Assembly (NCBI GenBank): GCA_028287115.1
Contig: JAQBQF010000240.1
Location: 1-50,275 of the forward strand
Length of the DNA stretch: 50,275 nt
Direction: 5' to 3'
Origin: Myxococcales bacterium
GTDB lineage: Bacteria; Myxococcota_A; Polyangia; Haliangiales; Haliangiaceae
A program made the translations under genes and the position numbers. The notes beneath the pieces were generated by a model that was not told where the DNA came from, searched no databases, and was given only the letters and a program-made list of their open reading frames with translations. This document shows, in pieces, positions 18,080-26,171 of the stretch (the first letter of the stretch is position 1; the number at the start of each line of letters is the position of its first letter).

Positions 18080-19071
18080 AGCGCTTCGTGATCGCGCTCG
18101 CCGTCGCGCACGGATCGGCCGCCTACGCGTTCCCGACCGGCGCGCAGTTCGATCTCGATCCGCTCAAGGCGGACGGCGGCGGCGGGATCGCGTTCGACGG
18201 CGCACCGCGCTGGTCGAGCCACACGTGCGCCGTGTGCCACACCGATCCTCCGGGGATCGTCGGGCTTCGGCTCGAGTCGGACCACCCGGAGTTGTTCACC
18301 GACGGCTGGAAACCGCAGCAGCAATATCATCTGCGCGTCGTCCTGACGAACGAGTGGGCCGGCGTGCAGTATCAGACGTTCGGCGACGCGTGCGGATTCT
18401 CGCAGACGCCGTATCGTCCGTGCGACGAGAACGGTTTCGCGCTCGAGCTGGATGACGAGGTCGGTCAGCCCAAAGGCAAGTTCGTGCCGTTCGTCGGAAG
18501 CGCCTGCGCAAACACCGGGACGCCCCCGACCGACGTCGATGTGCGCGTGCTCGCCGACGGCACCGCGGTCACCCACAACGGCGCGCACATGGGAATGACG
18601 TCGTGGGATCTGTGCTGGACCGCCCCCGGTGCCGGCGTCGGACCGATCACCGCATTTGTCGCCGCCGTCGACGGCAACGGCGGCAACGGAACGCTCGCAT
18701 TTCCGAACGACACGGTCGGCGATGATGTCGCCGCCGGCGCGGTACCGATCCCCGAGCTCGACGCCAATCCGGTGTCGCCCCAGACGGGTGGGTGCAGCGC
18801 AGACGGAGGAGATCGCGGCATCCTGATCGCGCTACTCGTGCTCGTGCTCGTGGTCCATCGCCGGCGACGATCACTCATCGCCCTCCTCGCGATTGCGGCG
18901 CTCTCCGGTTGCGTCCACGTCCGTGCACGCCAGCGCGAGACGCTCGCCAAACGCAACATGAAGTTCGCGCCGGATCCCGCCGAGGACGAGCTCGATCTCC
19001 ACATGCAGGAGGCGCGCGAAGGATCGTCCGGCGGCTATGGATCCTCTGGTGGTGGTTGCGGATGCAACTGA
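18076..19071 (+). CDS. CxxCH / choice-of-anchor-V-like protein fused to a DUF4266 lipoprotein
   Basis: 331 residues from the GTG at 18076, which overlaps the upstream stop. A signal peptide (MKRFVIALAVAHGSAAYA) precedes CAVCH at 51-55, a c-type haem motif. A Reeler/choice-of-anchor-V-like domain follows, with WTAPGAGVGPITAFVAAVDG. Residues 239-265 have the form of a MYXO-CTERM tail: Gly-Cys, a membrane helix (about 248-260), then Arg262-265. There is no stop after the Arg cluster. The frame runs on into a second lipobox (IAALSGC, Cys279) and a complete DUF4266 domain with REGSSGGYG and the diagnostic GGGCGCN end. Either one fused protein is made, or an internal GTG (18844 or 18850) yields a separate DUF4266 lipoprotein. 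The 3' end overlaps the DUF3570 gene by 10 bases. Confidence 0.85.
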   Translation: MKRFVIALAVAHGSAAYAFPTGAQFDLDPLKADGGGGIAFDGAPRWSSHTCAVCHTDPPGIVGLRLESDHPELFTDGWKPQQQYHLRVVLTNEWAGVQYQTFGDACGFSQTPYRPCDENGFALELDDEVGQPKGKFVPFVGSACANTGTPPTDVDVRVLADGTAVTHNGAHMGMTSWDLCWTAPGAGVGPITAFVAAVDGNGGNGTLAFPNDTVGDDVAAGAVPIPELDANPVSPQTGGCSADGGDRGILIALLVLVLVVHRRRRSLIALLAIAALSGCVHVRARQRETLAKRNMKFAPDPAEDELDLHMQEAREGSSGGYGSSGGGCGCN

Positions 19072-20126
19072 CTCGGGCGATCGTGGTCGTCGCCCTCTGC
19101 GTCGCACCCGCGCGCGGCGATACGGGCTTCACGTCGAAGGTACAGGTCTACAGCGACAGCGATCACACGCAGGTGATCTCGCCGATCGTGCAGGCGCAAG
19201 CCGATGTCTCGGCCGATACCAATGTCTCGCTCGGCTACACGGTTGACGCGGTGTCCTCGGCATCGGTGGACATCGTGTCCCAGGCATCGCCGACGGTGAT
19301 CCACGACAACCGCCATCAGGCTTCGGCCGGCATGTCGCACACGTTCGGGTCGATCACGGCGCGCGGCGGCTATTCGTATTCGAAGGAGAACGACTATCTG
19401 TCACACAGTTTCGAGCTCGGTCTGCAAGACGAGCTGTTCGACAAGAACACGACCCTCGCGATCGGCTACGGACTCTCGCTCAACTCCGTCGGGCGCGCGA
19501 ACGACACGAACTTCGAGCGATCGCTGACCGTGCAGCACATCGCGACTTCGTGGACGCAGGTGATCTCGCAGCGGCTGATCGCACAGCTCACGTACGAGCT
19601 TGGCTATGCCTCGGGTTTTCAAGCGAGCCCGTATCGGTTCGTACCGGTCCGCATGTCGCCCGATGCGGCGCCGGACTTCTGGGTGCCGGAAACCGATCCC
19701 GACACGCGCTGGCGTCACGCGATCGTCGTCGGCATCAATCGCGCGATCGGCGAGGACAGCTCGGTCCAGGGCGACTACCGGTTCTATCTCGACACGTGGG
19801 GGATCACGAGCCACACGTTCGGCGCGCGCTACTTCGCTCACCTCGCGAAGCGGGTCGAGCTGCGGCTCCGCAATCGTCTGTACACGCAGAACGCGGCGAG
19901 CTTCTATCAAAGCACGTACACTGCGGCCGCCAAGTACATCACCTTCGACCGCGAGCTGTCGCCGCTGTGGTCCGAGACGATCGGCACCAAGCTGACCTAC
20001 GGGTTCAGCGATCACGTCGAGGGAGAGCTCAAGCTCGACGTGTTCTATTACAGCTATGCCGACTTCACGCCGCTCTTGTCGCGCACCGGCGCGAACGTCG
20101 GCCTCGGCGTCTCGCTGACGTACTAG
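19062..20126 (+). CDS. DUF3570 outer-membrane-type protein
   Basis: 354 residues from the ATG at 19062. MQLTRAIVVVALCVAPARG is the signal peptide. The mature protein is almost all beta strands of 10-14 residues with aromatic ends and polar turns, ending in NVGLGVSLTY, a classic barrel finish. It matches the DUF3570 family. DUF3570 and DUF4266 genes are usually neighbours, often with a TlpA thioredoxin, as here. The molecular function is not established; a pore or envelope export role alongside the small DUF4266 lipoprotein is an inference. Its stop codon overlaps the stop of the convergent small membrane protein gene. Confidence 0.88.
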   Translation: MQLTRAIVVVALCVAPARGDTGFTSKVQVYSDSDHTQVISPIVQAQADVSADTNVSLGYTVDAVSSASVDIVSQASPTVIHDNRHQASAGMSHTFGSITARGGYSYSKENDYLSHSFELGLQDELFDKNTTLAIGYGLSLNSVGRANDTNFERSLTVQHIATSWTQVISQRLIAQLTYELGYASGFQASPYRFVPVRMSPDAAPDFWVPETDPDTRWRHAIVVGINRAIGEDSSVQGDYRFYLDTWGITSHTFGARYFAHLAKRVELRLRNRLYTQNAASFYQSTYTAAAKYITFDRELSPLWSETIGTKLTYGFSDHVEGELKLDVFYYSYADFTPLLSRTGANVGLGVSLTY

Positions 20127-20344
20127 CGCGCATCGCGTGGTGCGGCGCGCCGGATGTAGATCTCGCGGACGCGACCGCGATCGTCCTCGCGACCTTGCGG
20201 GACCGGCGGCCGTCCGAGGTCCGTGAACACCATCAGCACGAGGATCAGCAGCAGGAACAAGCCGCAGCCGATCATCACGGCTAACCGCTCGCGCGACTTC
20301 GTCGGGCGCTTGTTGCGCGCGATGATGTCGTCGAGCCGGCCCAC
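20123..20344 (-). CDS. Small single-pass membrane protein
   Basis: 73 residues from a GTG at 20344. A basic N-terminal segment (RNKRPTKSRERLA) is followed by one strong helix (VMIGCGLFLLLILVLMVFTDL, residues about 23-43) and a charged tail with several Arg. The topology is probably N-in. The start is supported by TACAGT six bases upstream. The frame extends to 20422, but the extra residues look random. Function unknown. It is divergent from the LCAT-like gene. Confidence 0.6.
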   Translation of the reverse strand: MGRLDDIIARNKRPTKSRERLAVMIGCGLFLLLILVLMVFTDLGRPPVPQGREDDRGRVREIYIRRAAPRDAR

Positions 20345-20350
20345 GCGTGC

Positions 20351-20356
20351 ACTGTA
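20351..20356 (-). promoter_or_regulatory. Candidate -10 hexamer (TACAGT)
   Basis: On the minus strand TACAGT lies 6 bases before the GTG at 20344. There is no Shine-Dalgarno sequence and no -35 at 17 bp. Confidence 0.35.
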
Positions 20357-20468
20357 GCGTGCTTCGCCGGGGTGCGACGGGCGATCGGCCACGCCGTCAA
20401 CGCCGTCTCTGGCACGGTGCATGCCTGGTTCGTCGAGGGTTTGCCGGATCGCGCGCGAGCTTTTGGGC

Positions 20469-20474
20469 TAGAGT
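20469..20474 (+). promoter_or_regulatory. Candidate -10 hexamer (TAGAGT)
   Basis: TAGAGT lies 7 bases before the GTG at 20482. TTGCCG at 20441 is the only -35-like sequence, but its 22-bp spacing is too long. Confidence 0.35.
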
Positions 20475-20481
20475 CCGCCGC

Positions 20482-21723
20482 GTGACCGGGCCGCTCTTCA
20501 ATCGCGTGATCGAATCGATGCGAACGCGAGCCCACGTTCATCGCGAGCTCGCTCGCCGTGCGCGCGATGCGAAGCGCTGCCCCGTGATCGTCGTGCCGCC
20601 GATGCTCGGGATCCGTCTGATCGACGACCGAGGTCACGCGATGTGGGGCGCGACGCACAGGTTGTTCGTCGGCCCTGCGCCGGGCGAGCTCCGCACCGTG
20701 CGGGCGGCCGGCATCCTCGACGGCTTCACGCTGCTGCCCGGCCTCTATCAGCGCGACGTGTTCGGCGGGTTCATTCGCTATCTCGAAGCGGTCTACGGGG
20801 CGCGGCTCGGCGAAGATCTGTTCGTCCTCGACTACGACTGGCGGCAACCGCACACGCACAGCGCACGCCAGCTCGCGGAGCTGGTCGCTCGCGTGCGAGG
20901 GACGACCGATGATCGCGTCGATCTCGTCGGCGTGTGCAGCGGCGGTCCGGTGATCCGGACGTTCCTCGCCGGCGGCTGGCGCGACGATCCAAACGACGCG
21001 TTCGCCGATCCGGTGCTCGGGCCGGGCCCAGCCTCGGTGAGCCGCGTCATCTACATGGGTGCACCGCTGCGCGGTTCGATCAGCAGCCTCGACTACCTCC
21101 AAGAAGGCGTCACGATGGTGTGGGGTGGTTACCGCAACACACCGCAGCCGCTCAACCGCGGGATCCCGGCGATGTTCGACATGTTGCCGCACGATGGCGA
21201 GCGGATCCTCGTCGACCGCGTGGGCGCGAGCCTGGAGCTCGATCATCTCGATCCGAAGACCTGGCGCGAGCTCGGCCTGGTCGGCCACGATCGAAATGGG
21301 CTCGCCGACGATCTGGCGCGCGCCCGCCGTACGCATCAGCTGGTCGCGAGCGCCGAGTCGAACCATCCGCCTTCGATCGTGATCGCCGATCGTCACTCGC
21401 CGACGACCACCGCACGTGCGGTCCTCGCCGACGGCCGGCTGGTATTTCCGTGCGATCAGCGCGCCGGCGATCTCGAGCGTTATCGATTCGCGTTCGCACC
21501 CGGCGACGGCACGATCCCCGCAGCGACGATGGCCGCGGCGCCGAACCAAGGTCCCGACGGGCCGTGGTGGATCGAGACGTCCTCGCACCGCAACATCGCG
21601 AGCGATCCGCATGTCCATCCGATCGTCGTCGAGGCGCTGCTGTCACCGCTCAAGCGCTTACCTCGCGAGAAGTACATGTGGCCGCGCCTGGCCAAGCCTC
21701 GCGCTTCCCTAGACGCGCGGTAG
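20482..21723 (+). CDS. LCAT-like alpha/beta hydrolase
   Basis: 413 residues from a GTG. It has the hallmarks of lecithin:cholesterol-acyltransferase-like hydrolases. VIVVPPMLG is near the oxyanion loop, and YDWR (119-121) follows LFVLD. The nucleophile elbow is GVCSGG with Ser153. FAPGDGTIP and the C-terminal His region (HVHPIVV) are likely sources of the acid and base. No signal peptide is visible, so it may be cytoplasmic. It probably cleaves or transfers a lipid acyl chain. Its 3' end overlaps the last gene of the biosynthetic cluster by 15 bases on the opposite strand. Confidence 0.85.
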   Translation: MTGPLFNRVIESMRTRAHVHRELARRARDAKRCPVIVVPPMLGIRLIDDRGHAMWGATHRLFVGPAPGELRTVRAAGILDGFTLLPGLYQRDVFGGFIRYLEAVYGARLGEDLFVLDYDWRQPHTHSARQLAELVARVRGTTDDRVDLVGVCSGGPVIRTFLAGGWRDDPNDAFADPVLGPGPASVSRVIYMGAPLRGSISSLDYLQEGVTMVWGGYRNTPQPLNRGIPAMFDMLPHDGERILVDRVGASLELDHLDPKTWRELGLVGHDRNGLADDLARARRTHQLVASAESNHPPSIVIADRHSPTTTARAVLADGRLVFPCDQRAGDLERYRFAFAPGDGTIPAATMAAAPNQGPDGPWWIETSSHRNIASDPHVHPIVVEALLSPLKRLPREKYMWPRLAKPRASLDAR

Positions 21724-22506
21724 CTTGCGCATCGCCCAGCGATCGAAGATCGCGCGCGGGATGCTCGCCGCGAGCTTGCTCGATAGCGATGCATGCGCCG
21801 GCCATCTTACGACCGCGCGCTTGTGCTCGACCCCTGCGATGAACTGCGTCACCGCCTTTGCGGTCGGCTGGAGGAACGGCATCGAGTCACAACAGTTCTT
21901 CTCGGTCAGCTCGGACTCGACGCAGCCGGGCTCGAGCAACGCGAGCGTGATCCCGTAGCGCAGGGCATCCGGTCGCAGCGAATCGCACAGCGCGCGCAAG
22001 GCGGCCTTGGTCGCCGCGTACGGTCCGTGCGCTGGAAACCCGCGATCGGCGGTCTGGGCGCCGGTGACCGCGATCGTGCCCGCGCGCTGCTCGCGCATGA
22101 TCGGCAGCAGGGTCTCGAGCCAGTAGGTGACGCCGATGTAGTTGACGCGCATCACGGCCTCGGCCGCCGCCGCGGAGAAGCCCGTGGTCGTCCATTCGAG
22201 CTCGCGCGCCCGCTGCATCTCGGCGGAGTCCGAGACACCGTAGCCGCCGGCGTTCAGGAACGCGCGATCGACCCCGCCCCACGTGTCGACGATCGTCGCG
22301 GTCGCGCTGCGCACGCGATCGAAGTCCGTCGTGTCACCCTCGAGCACGGATGTCTCGGCAGCACCGAGCGCGAGACACTCCGCGGCGATGTCCTCGAGCT
22401 TCTGCCGCCGCCGGGCGAACAACGCGACCCTCGCGCCGGTCGCCGCATACTGCCGCGCGATCTCCGCGCCGATTCCACTCGAAGCACCTGTGACGACGAC
22501 GCGCAT
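21709..22506 (-). CDS. Short-chain dehydrogenase/reductase, last gene of ketosynthase operon
   Basis: 265 residues from the ATG at 22506. The ATG overlaps the TGA of the oxygenase gene and is preceded by AGGGGAT. TGASSGIG (6-13) binds the cofactor, and Tyr163 and Lys167 (YAATK) are present. The usual catalytic Ser is replaced: the strand reads AVTGAQTA, so a Thr may substitute. It is likely an NAD(P)-dependent oxidoreductase acting late on the cluster product, for example on an alcohol made by the adjacent oxygenase. The substrate is inferred from context only. Confidence 0.9.
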   Translation of the reverse strand: MRVVVTGASSGIGAEIARQYAATGARVALFARRRQKLEDIAAECLALGAAETSVLEGDTTDFDRVRSATATIVDTWGGVDRAFLNAGGYGVSDSAEMQRARELEWTTTGFSAAAAEAVMRVNYIGVTYWLETLLPIMREQRAGTIAVTGAQTADRGFPAHGPYAATKAALRALCDSLRPDALRYGITLALLEPGCVESELTEKNCCDSMPFLQPTAKAVTQFIAGVEHKRAVVRWPAHASLSSKLAASIPRAIFDRWAMRKLPRV

Positions 22507-23300
22507 CAGCGATCCCCTTTGATCAGCGACAGCGGCCCGAAGTAGAGCAGCGCATCCTTGACGTTCTCGTACAGCCAACGCCACGGCGTCATGCTCGGAT
22601 CAGTGGCGTACGACATCGACAGGATCACGCGCCGCTCGTGGCGGCCGAGCGGGCTGACCGCGTGCCACACCTTGGATCCGCAGAACAGGGTCAGCGTGCC
22701 CGGCAAGGTCTGGAGGGTGCGTCGCTCGATCGGCTTTCCGTCGGTGGTGTGGAGGTCGACCACCAGCCGCTGTGTCGAACGATCGTGCAGCGAGAGCAGC
22801 TGCGAGTACGAAGCGCCATCGTCGCAGCCGCACGTGTCGTAGTGAAAGCGCATGTGATCGCCGGCGCGCTCGTATTCGTAGGTCGCGCACGCGTGATCGT
22901 CCGAAGGATGCTTGAGCTGCATCGGCTGGCCGACGAGCTCGGTCATCCAATCGATGAACACGGATGACTTGTAGAGCGCGGTCGAGATCGGAGCGATGCG
23001 CTGCAACGTCCGCCAGCCGACGTGCCGGGCCGCGCGCACGAACGGGACCTTCGAGCGTGTGGGACGTGCGTCGTCGATCTCGGCCAGCGCGCGCTCGACG
23101 AGGGCCGCGGGCACCAGCCGGTCGAGCATGAGGAACTCGCCGTCGGCAAAGAACTGGTCACGAAGCGCCGGCAGATCGAGCCTGCCGAACACAGCCCGCC
23201 ACATCGCGTCGACCTCGTTCTGGATCGGTGCCGGGACCGGCAGAGGCGCGATCACGTCGCCGATGCGAATTGCAACGCGTCCCGCAAATCGCTCCATCAT
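22506..23300 (-). CDS. 2-oxoglutarate/Fe(II)-dependent oxygenase
   Basis: 264 residues. The core has the facial triad His153-x-Asp155 (FHYDTCGCDDGASY) and His213 (VWHAVSPLG), with an Arg about 11 residues on (RRV) to bind 2-oxoglutarate. The intact HxD argues for a hydroxylase rather than a halogenase, which would carry Gly or Ala instead of Asp. The start is ATGATG at 23300/23297, overlapping the radical SAM stop. The protein ends DALLYFGPLSLIKGDR. The convergent gene at 38159 encodes a paralogue with the same FHYDxCGCxDxASY motif and the same ending, so the cluster has an oxygenase at each side. Likely hydroxylation of the cluster lipid or an amino acid. Confidence 0.86.
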   Translation of the reverse strand: MMERFAGRVAIRIGDVIAPLPVPAPIQNEVDAMWRAVFGRLDLPALRDQFFADGEFLMLDRLVPAALVERALAEIDDARPTRSKVPFVRAARHVGWRTLQRIAPISTALYKSSVFIDWMTELVGQPMQLKHPSDDHACATYEYERAGDHMRFHYDTCGCDDGASYSQLLSLHDRSTQRLVVDLHTTDGKPIERRTLQTLPGTLTLFCGSKVWHAVSPLGRHERRVILSMSYATDPSMTPWRWLYENVKDALLYFGPLSLIKGDR

Positions 23301-24328
23301 GTGCGTGCCGCCTTTGGCTGCTTCGTGAAGTCCTCGAAGAATTCTCGCCACGAGCGGAGGTTCGGCGGGCCGCTCATCTCCTCGACGAAGCCGCGACACG
23401 ACGTCCAGCAGTCGGTGCACGTCTTCGGCTCCTCGAGTGCGCCGAGCCGCGCGCTGACGACCGCCCAAGGATCGCGAAGCAGGTTACCGACGCGCAGCTC
23501 GAGCTTCTCGATGCACGGCGCCACATCGCCGAGGTGATCGATGTTGAGGAACCGCTCGCCGGCCCAGCACGGCGTACGCGTCGTGCCCTCGAGATAGGCA
23601 TCGATGCCCTCGAGGTAGCCGGAGAACGTCATGAAGTGCGGGAACCGCTGCTTGAGCTCGAGCAGCCGCTTGCCGATGCCGGCGTGAGGGATCCACTGCG
23701 CGCGCGTGTGCCGCCCCGCGCCGCCGGTCGAGATCATCGTGACCTGATGCCCGACGCCGTGTGACGCGGACAATGCGAGGAGCTCGGGAAACGCGTTCGC
23801 GTTGTCGTGCATCAGCACGGACATCACGAACACCTGCCGGCCACCGCGGGGCGCGGTGTCGCGCAAGACGTCGAGCGCGCGGCGTGCCGCTTCGAAGGTG
23901 CCGGCCTTGCCGCGATGGGTGTCGTGGCGGGCATCCGGGTAGTCGATCGAGACCCCACACGTGTCGAGGCCGGCATCCCATAGCCGGCGCGCGAGCTCGG
24001 GCGTGATCCGCAGGCCATTCGTGAACATGATCGGATGATGAAACCGCGCGAACGCACCGACGATCTCGACGATGTCGGGCCGCAGCGTCGGCTCGCCGCC
24101 TTCGATCGAGACGATCAGCGATCCGGCCTCCGCGAGCTTGCCGCTGATCGTCTCGAAGTCGGCCGTCGTCAGCTCGTCGGCGGGGCGCGCGGGATTCTCC
24201 CAGAACGAGCAGAACCCGCAGGTCAGGTTGCACCGATTCGAGACCTGCACGATCGCGTGGATCGGGCGCTTGGCGACAAACCCGAGCAGCAGTCGACCGC
24301 CTCTTCGTGCGTAACTCTGGCGCGTCAT
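23297..24328 (-). CDS. Radical SAM enzyme with SPASM-like C-terminal cysteines
   Basis: 343 residues from the ATG at 24328 (ATGA overlap with the aminotransferase). CNLTCGFC (Cys33, 37, 40) holds the SAM-cleaving [4Fe-4S] cluster and GGEP lies at 77-80. The C-terminal 90 residues hold a further set of Cys (TPCWAGERF, VAPCIEKL, KTCTDCWTSCRG) laid out like a SPASM domain, which carries auxiliary clusters. SPASM enzymes modify peptides or small molecules through radicals. Here the ACP and aminotransferase next door make an acyl or amino-acyl substrate more likely than a RiPP, and no precursor peptide is visible. Reaction unknown. Confidence 0.9.
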   Translation of the reverse strand: MTRQSYARRGGRLLLGFVAKRPIHAIVQVSNRCNLTCGFCSFWENPARPADELTTADFETISGKLAEAGSLIVSIEGGEPTLRPDIVEIVGAFARFHHPIMFTNGLRITPELARRLWDAGLDTCGVSIDYPDARHDTHRGKAGTFEAARRALDVLRDTAPRGGRQVFVMSVLMHDNANAFPELLALSASHGVGHQVTMISTGGAGRHTRAQWIPHAGIGKRLLELKQRFPHFMTFSGYLEGIDAYLEGTTRTPCWAGERFLNIDHLGDVAPCIEKLELRVGNLLRDPWAVVSARLGALEEPKTCTDCWTSCRGFVEEMSGPPNLRSWREFFEDFTKQPKAART

Positions 24329-25731
24329 GACGGCGCTCGCCCGAGGACGGCGTCGAGGCGTTGCTTGATCAGGTGCTTGCCGACTCCGACGAGGCTCGCG
24401 ATCGTGCCGGTCGCGTGGGTCGCGAGCACATCGCGAAGCGCGTCGCAGAACCGCTCGATGTGCGCCTCCTCCAGGATCAGCGGCGGCTCGACCCGGATCA
24501 CCGTCGGCGACAGGGTCGTGACCTGGGTGACGATCCCGCGCTCGAGCAGGCCCACGACGAGCCACTGCGCGATCAGGGCCGCGGCGACGCCGTCCTTGGA
24601 GGCCGCGAGCTCGATGCCCCAGAGGAGACCGCGGCCGCGAACCTCGCGGATCAGCGGATGGCCCGCGGTCACCGCGCGCAAGCGCGTCCCGAGCTGCTCG
24701 CCAAGCTTGTCGGCGCGGGCGACGAGGCCGGTCGCTTCGATCACCTCGATCGTCGCGAGCGCAGCGGCACACGCGAGCGGGCCGCCGCGGTACGTCGTGC
24801 AATGCAGCTCGCACGTTGCGAGCGTGCCGTACGCCTTGCGCCACAGATCCGGACGCGTGACATACGCGCTGATCGGCACGAGCCCGCCCGAGAGCGCCTT
24901 CGCGAGCACGAGCACGTCGGGCACGACGCCGTCGCGTTCGCACGCGAACCACGTCCCGGTGCGCCCGAGCCCGGTCTGCACCTCGTCGAGGATGAACAAC
25001 GTGCCATAGCGCCGGCAGAGCCGCTGAACCTCCGCGAGATAACCGGCCGGCGGCAGGTTGACGCCACCCTCCGCCTGGATCGGTTCGAGGATCACGGCGG
25101 CGACATCGCGCTTCTGCAGCTGGGCTTCGATCAGGGCAGCGTCGCCCCACGGTACGAGCGTGCGCTCGCCCAGCGGCTCGAACACCTCGAGGCGTGCATC
25201 GCCGGTGACCGCCATCGCACCGAACGTCGCGCCGTGATAGCCGCGCTGCGCCGCGACGAATCGCGGGCGGCGGGTCACCGCGCGCGCGAGCTTCAACGCG
25301 CCGTCGACGGCTTCCGATCCGCTCGACATGAAGAACGCCATCGACAGCTCCGACGGTTGGGCCGACGAGCGTGGTGAGATCGCAGCGATCCGCGCGGCGA
25401 GCGCAGCGGGGAGTGCCTCGGGCGCCATCAAGATGAAGTGCGGAACGACCGCATCGATCGCCGCGCGCACAGCAGCCGCGACTGCCGGATGATTGTGCCC
25501 GAGCGGAACCGAGCCATAGCCGGCGAGAAAATCGAGGTACCGGCGACCGTGGGCATCGACGAGCTCCATCCCGCTGGCCGACACGAAATCGCGAAGGTAG
25601 CCGAGCAGGTTCAGCGACTCGACGAGCTTGCCGTTGAGGTTCGTGGTCGTCAGCGAGTGCACGCGTTCGCGCGGCATCGCGAGATGTTCGCGCACGAGCG
25701 CCGCGGTGCGCTGTGACAGGTCCTCGGTCAT
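24325..25731 (-). CDS. Class III (acetylornithine/GABA-type) PLP aminotransferase
   Basis: 468 residues. The PLP lysine is Lys278 in LAKALSGGL, with LDEVQTG (249-254) contacting the cofactor ring. SSGSEAVDGALKLAR (137-150) is the phosphate-binding segment, and GYHGATFGAM and TTYRGGPLACAAAL are also typical. It transfers an amino group to an aldehyde or ketone, probably at a chain terminus. The 45-residue N-terminal helix and a C-terminal helical tail are extra and could dock the ACP encoded just upstream. ATGA overlaps at both ends tie it to the ACP and radical SAM genes. Confidence 0.92.
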   Translation of the reverse strand: MTEDLSQRTAALVREHLAMPRERVHSLTTTNLNGKLVESLNLLGYLRDFVSASGMELVDAHGRRYLDFLAGYGSVPLGHNHPAVAAAVRAAIDAVVPHFILMAPEALPAALAARIAAISPRSSAQPSELSMAFFMSSGSEAVDGALKLARAVTRRPRFVAAQRGYHGATFGAMAVTGDARLEVFEPLGERTLVPWGDAALIEAQLQKRDVAAVILEPIQAEGGVNLPPAGYLAEVQRLCRRYGTLFILDEVQTGLGRTGTWFACERDGVVPDVLVLAKALSGGLVPISAYVTRPDLWRKAYGTLATCELHCTTYRGGPLACAAALATIEVIEATGLVARADKLGEQLGTRLRAVTAGHPLIREVRGRGLLWGIELAASKDGVAAALIAQWLVVGLLERGIVTQVTTLSPTVIRVEPPLILEEAHIERFCDALRDVLATHATGTIASLVGVGKHLIKQRLDAVLGRAPS

Positions 25732-26171
25732 CGGGTGCCCGCGCGTTTCGCGATCACGATGCGCGCGAACGTCCCGACCGTGAACAGCGTCGGAATCTCG
25801 CGGGGAAGCAGCCCCGGCTTGATCCGCTCGCGCGACTCGGGGAGCAGCGCGCGCAGCCGCTCGAGTCCCGCCGCCGAGATCGATCCGCCGGGTGCGAATT
25901 CCTCGGCCGTCATGTCGCCGCGCGCCGCTTGCTCGAGTGCGCCGCGGGTGATCTCGATGTCGAACTTGCCTTCGAGCGCAAACACCAGATCGAGCAGATC
26001 GAGAGAATCGGCGCCGAGATCATCGAACAGGTTCGACGTGAGCTGAACTTGCGCGCGCGGCCGGCCGAGCGCTTCGGCGATCACGTCGCATACGGTCTCG
26101 CCGGTGTGCACGTCGATCGGCTGCGCGGCCACTGCCAGGAGCTCGGTCGTCGCTTCGGGTTGTTCGATCAT
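25728..26171 (-). CDS. Acyl carrier protein with insertion before helix IV
   Basis: 147 residues, against about 80 for a housekeeping ACP. The phosphopantetheine site is Ser56 in LGADSLDLLDLV, followed by acidic helix II. After helix III there is an insertion of about 40 residues (GGSISAAGLERLRALLPESR onward, residues 95-128). The last helix then appears as TVGTFARIVIAKR. An N-terminal extension of about 20 residues is also present. It carries the growing acyl chain for the ketosynthases. The insertion may be a docking surface for a tailoring enzyme. ATGA overlaps connect it to the nitroreductase and aminotransferase genes. Confidence 0.93.
   Translation of the reverse strand: MIEQPEATTELLAVAAQPIDVHTGETVCDVIAEALGRPRAQVQLTSNLFDDLGADSLDLLDLVFALEGKFDIEITRGALEQAARGDMTAEEFAPGGSISAAGLERLRALLPESRERIKPGLLPREIPTLFTVGTFARIVIAKRAGTR

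Noticed and set aside
20281..21618. Open frame of 445 codons antisense to the LCAT-like hydrolase
   Set aside because: Charged, repetitive composition and no start signal; the sense protein has the YDWR and GVCSGG motifs.
22506..23300. Idea that the 2OG oxygenase is a BesD-like halogenase
   Set aside because: The iron site is His-x-Asp (HYD). Halogenases need Gly or Ala in place of Asp to make room for chloride.
23297..24328. Idea that the SPASM radical SAM enzyme modifies a RiPP
   Set aside because: No short precursor gene, recognition domain or peptidase is visible near it. The neighbours are acyl carrier and lipid enzymes.
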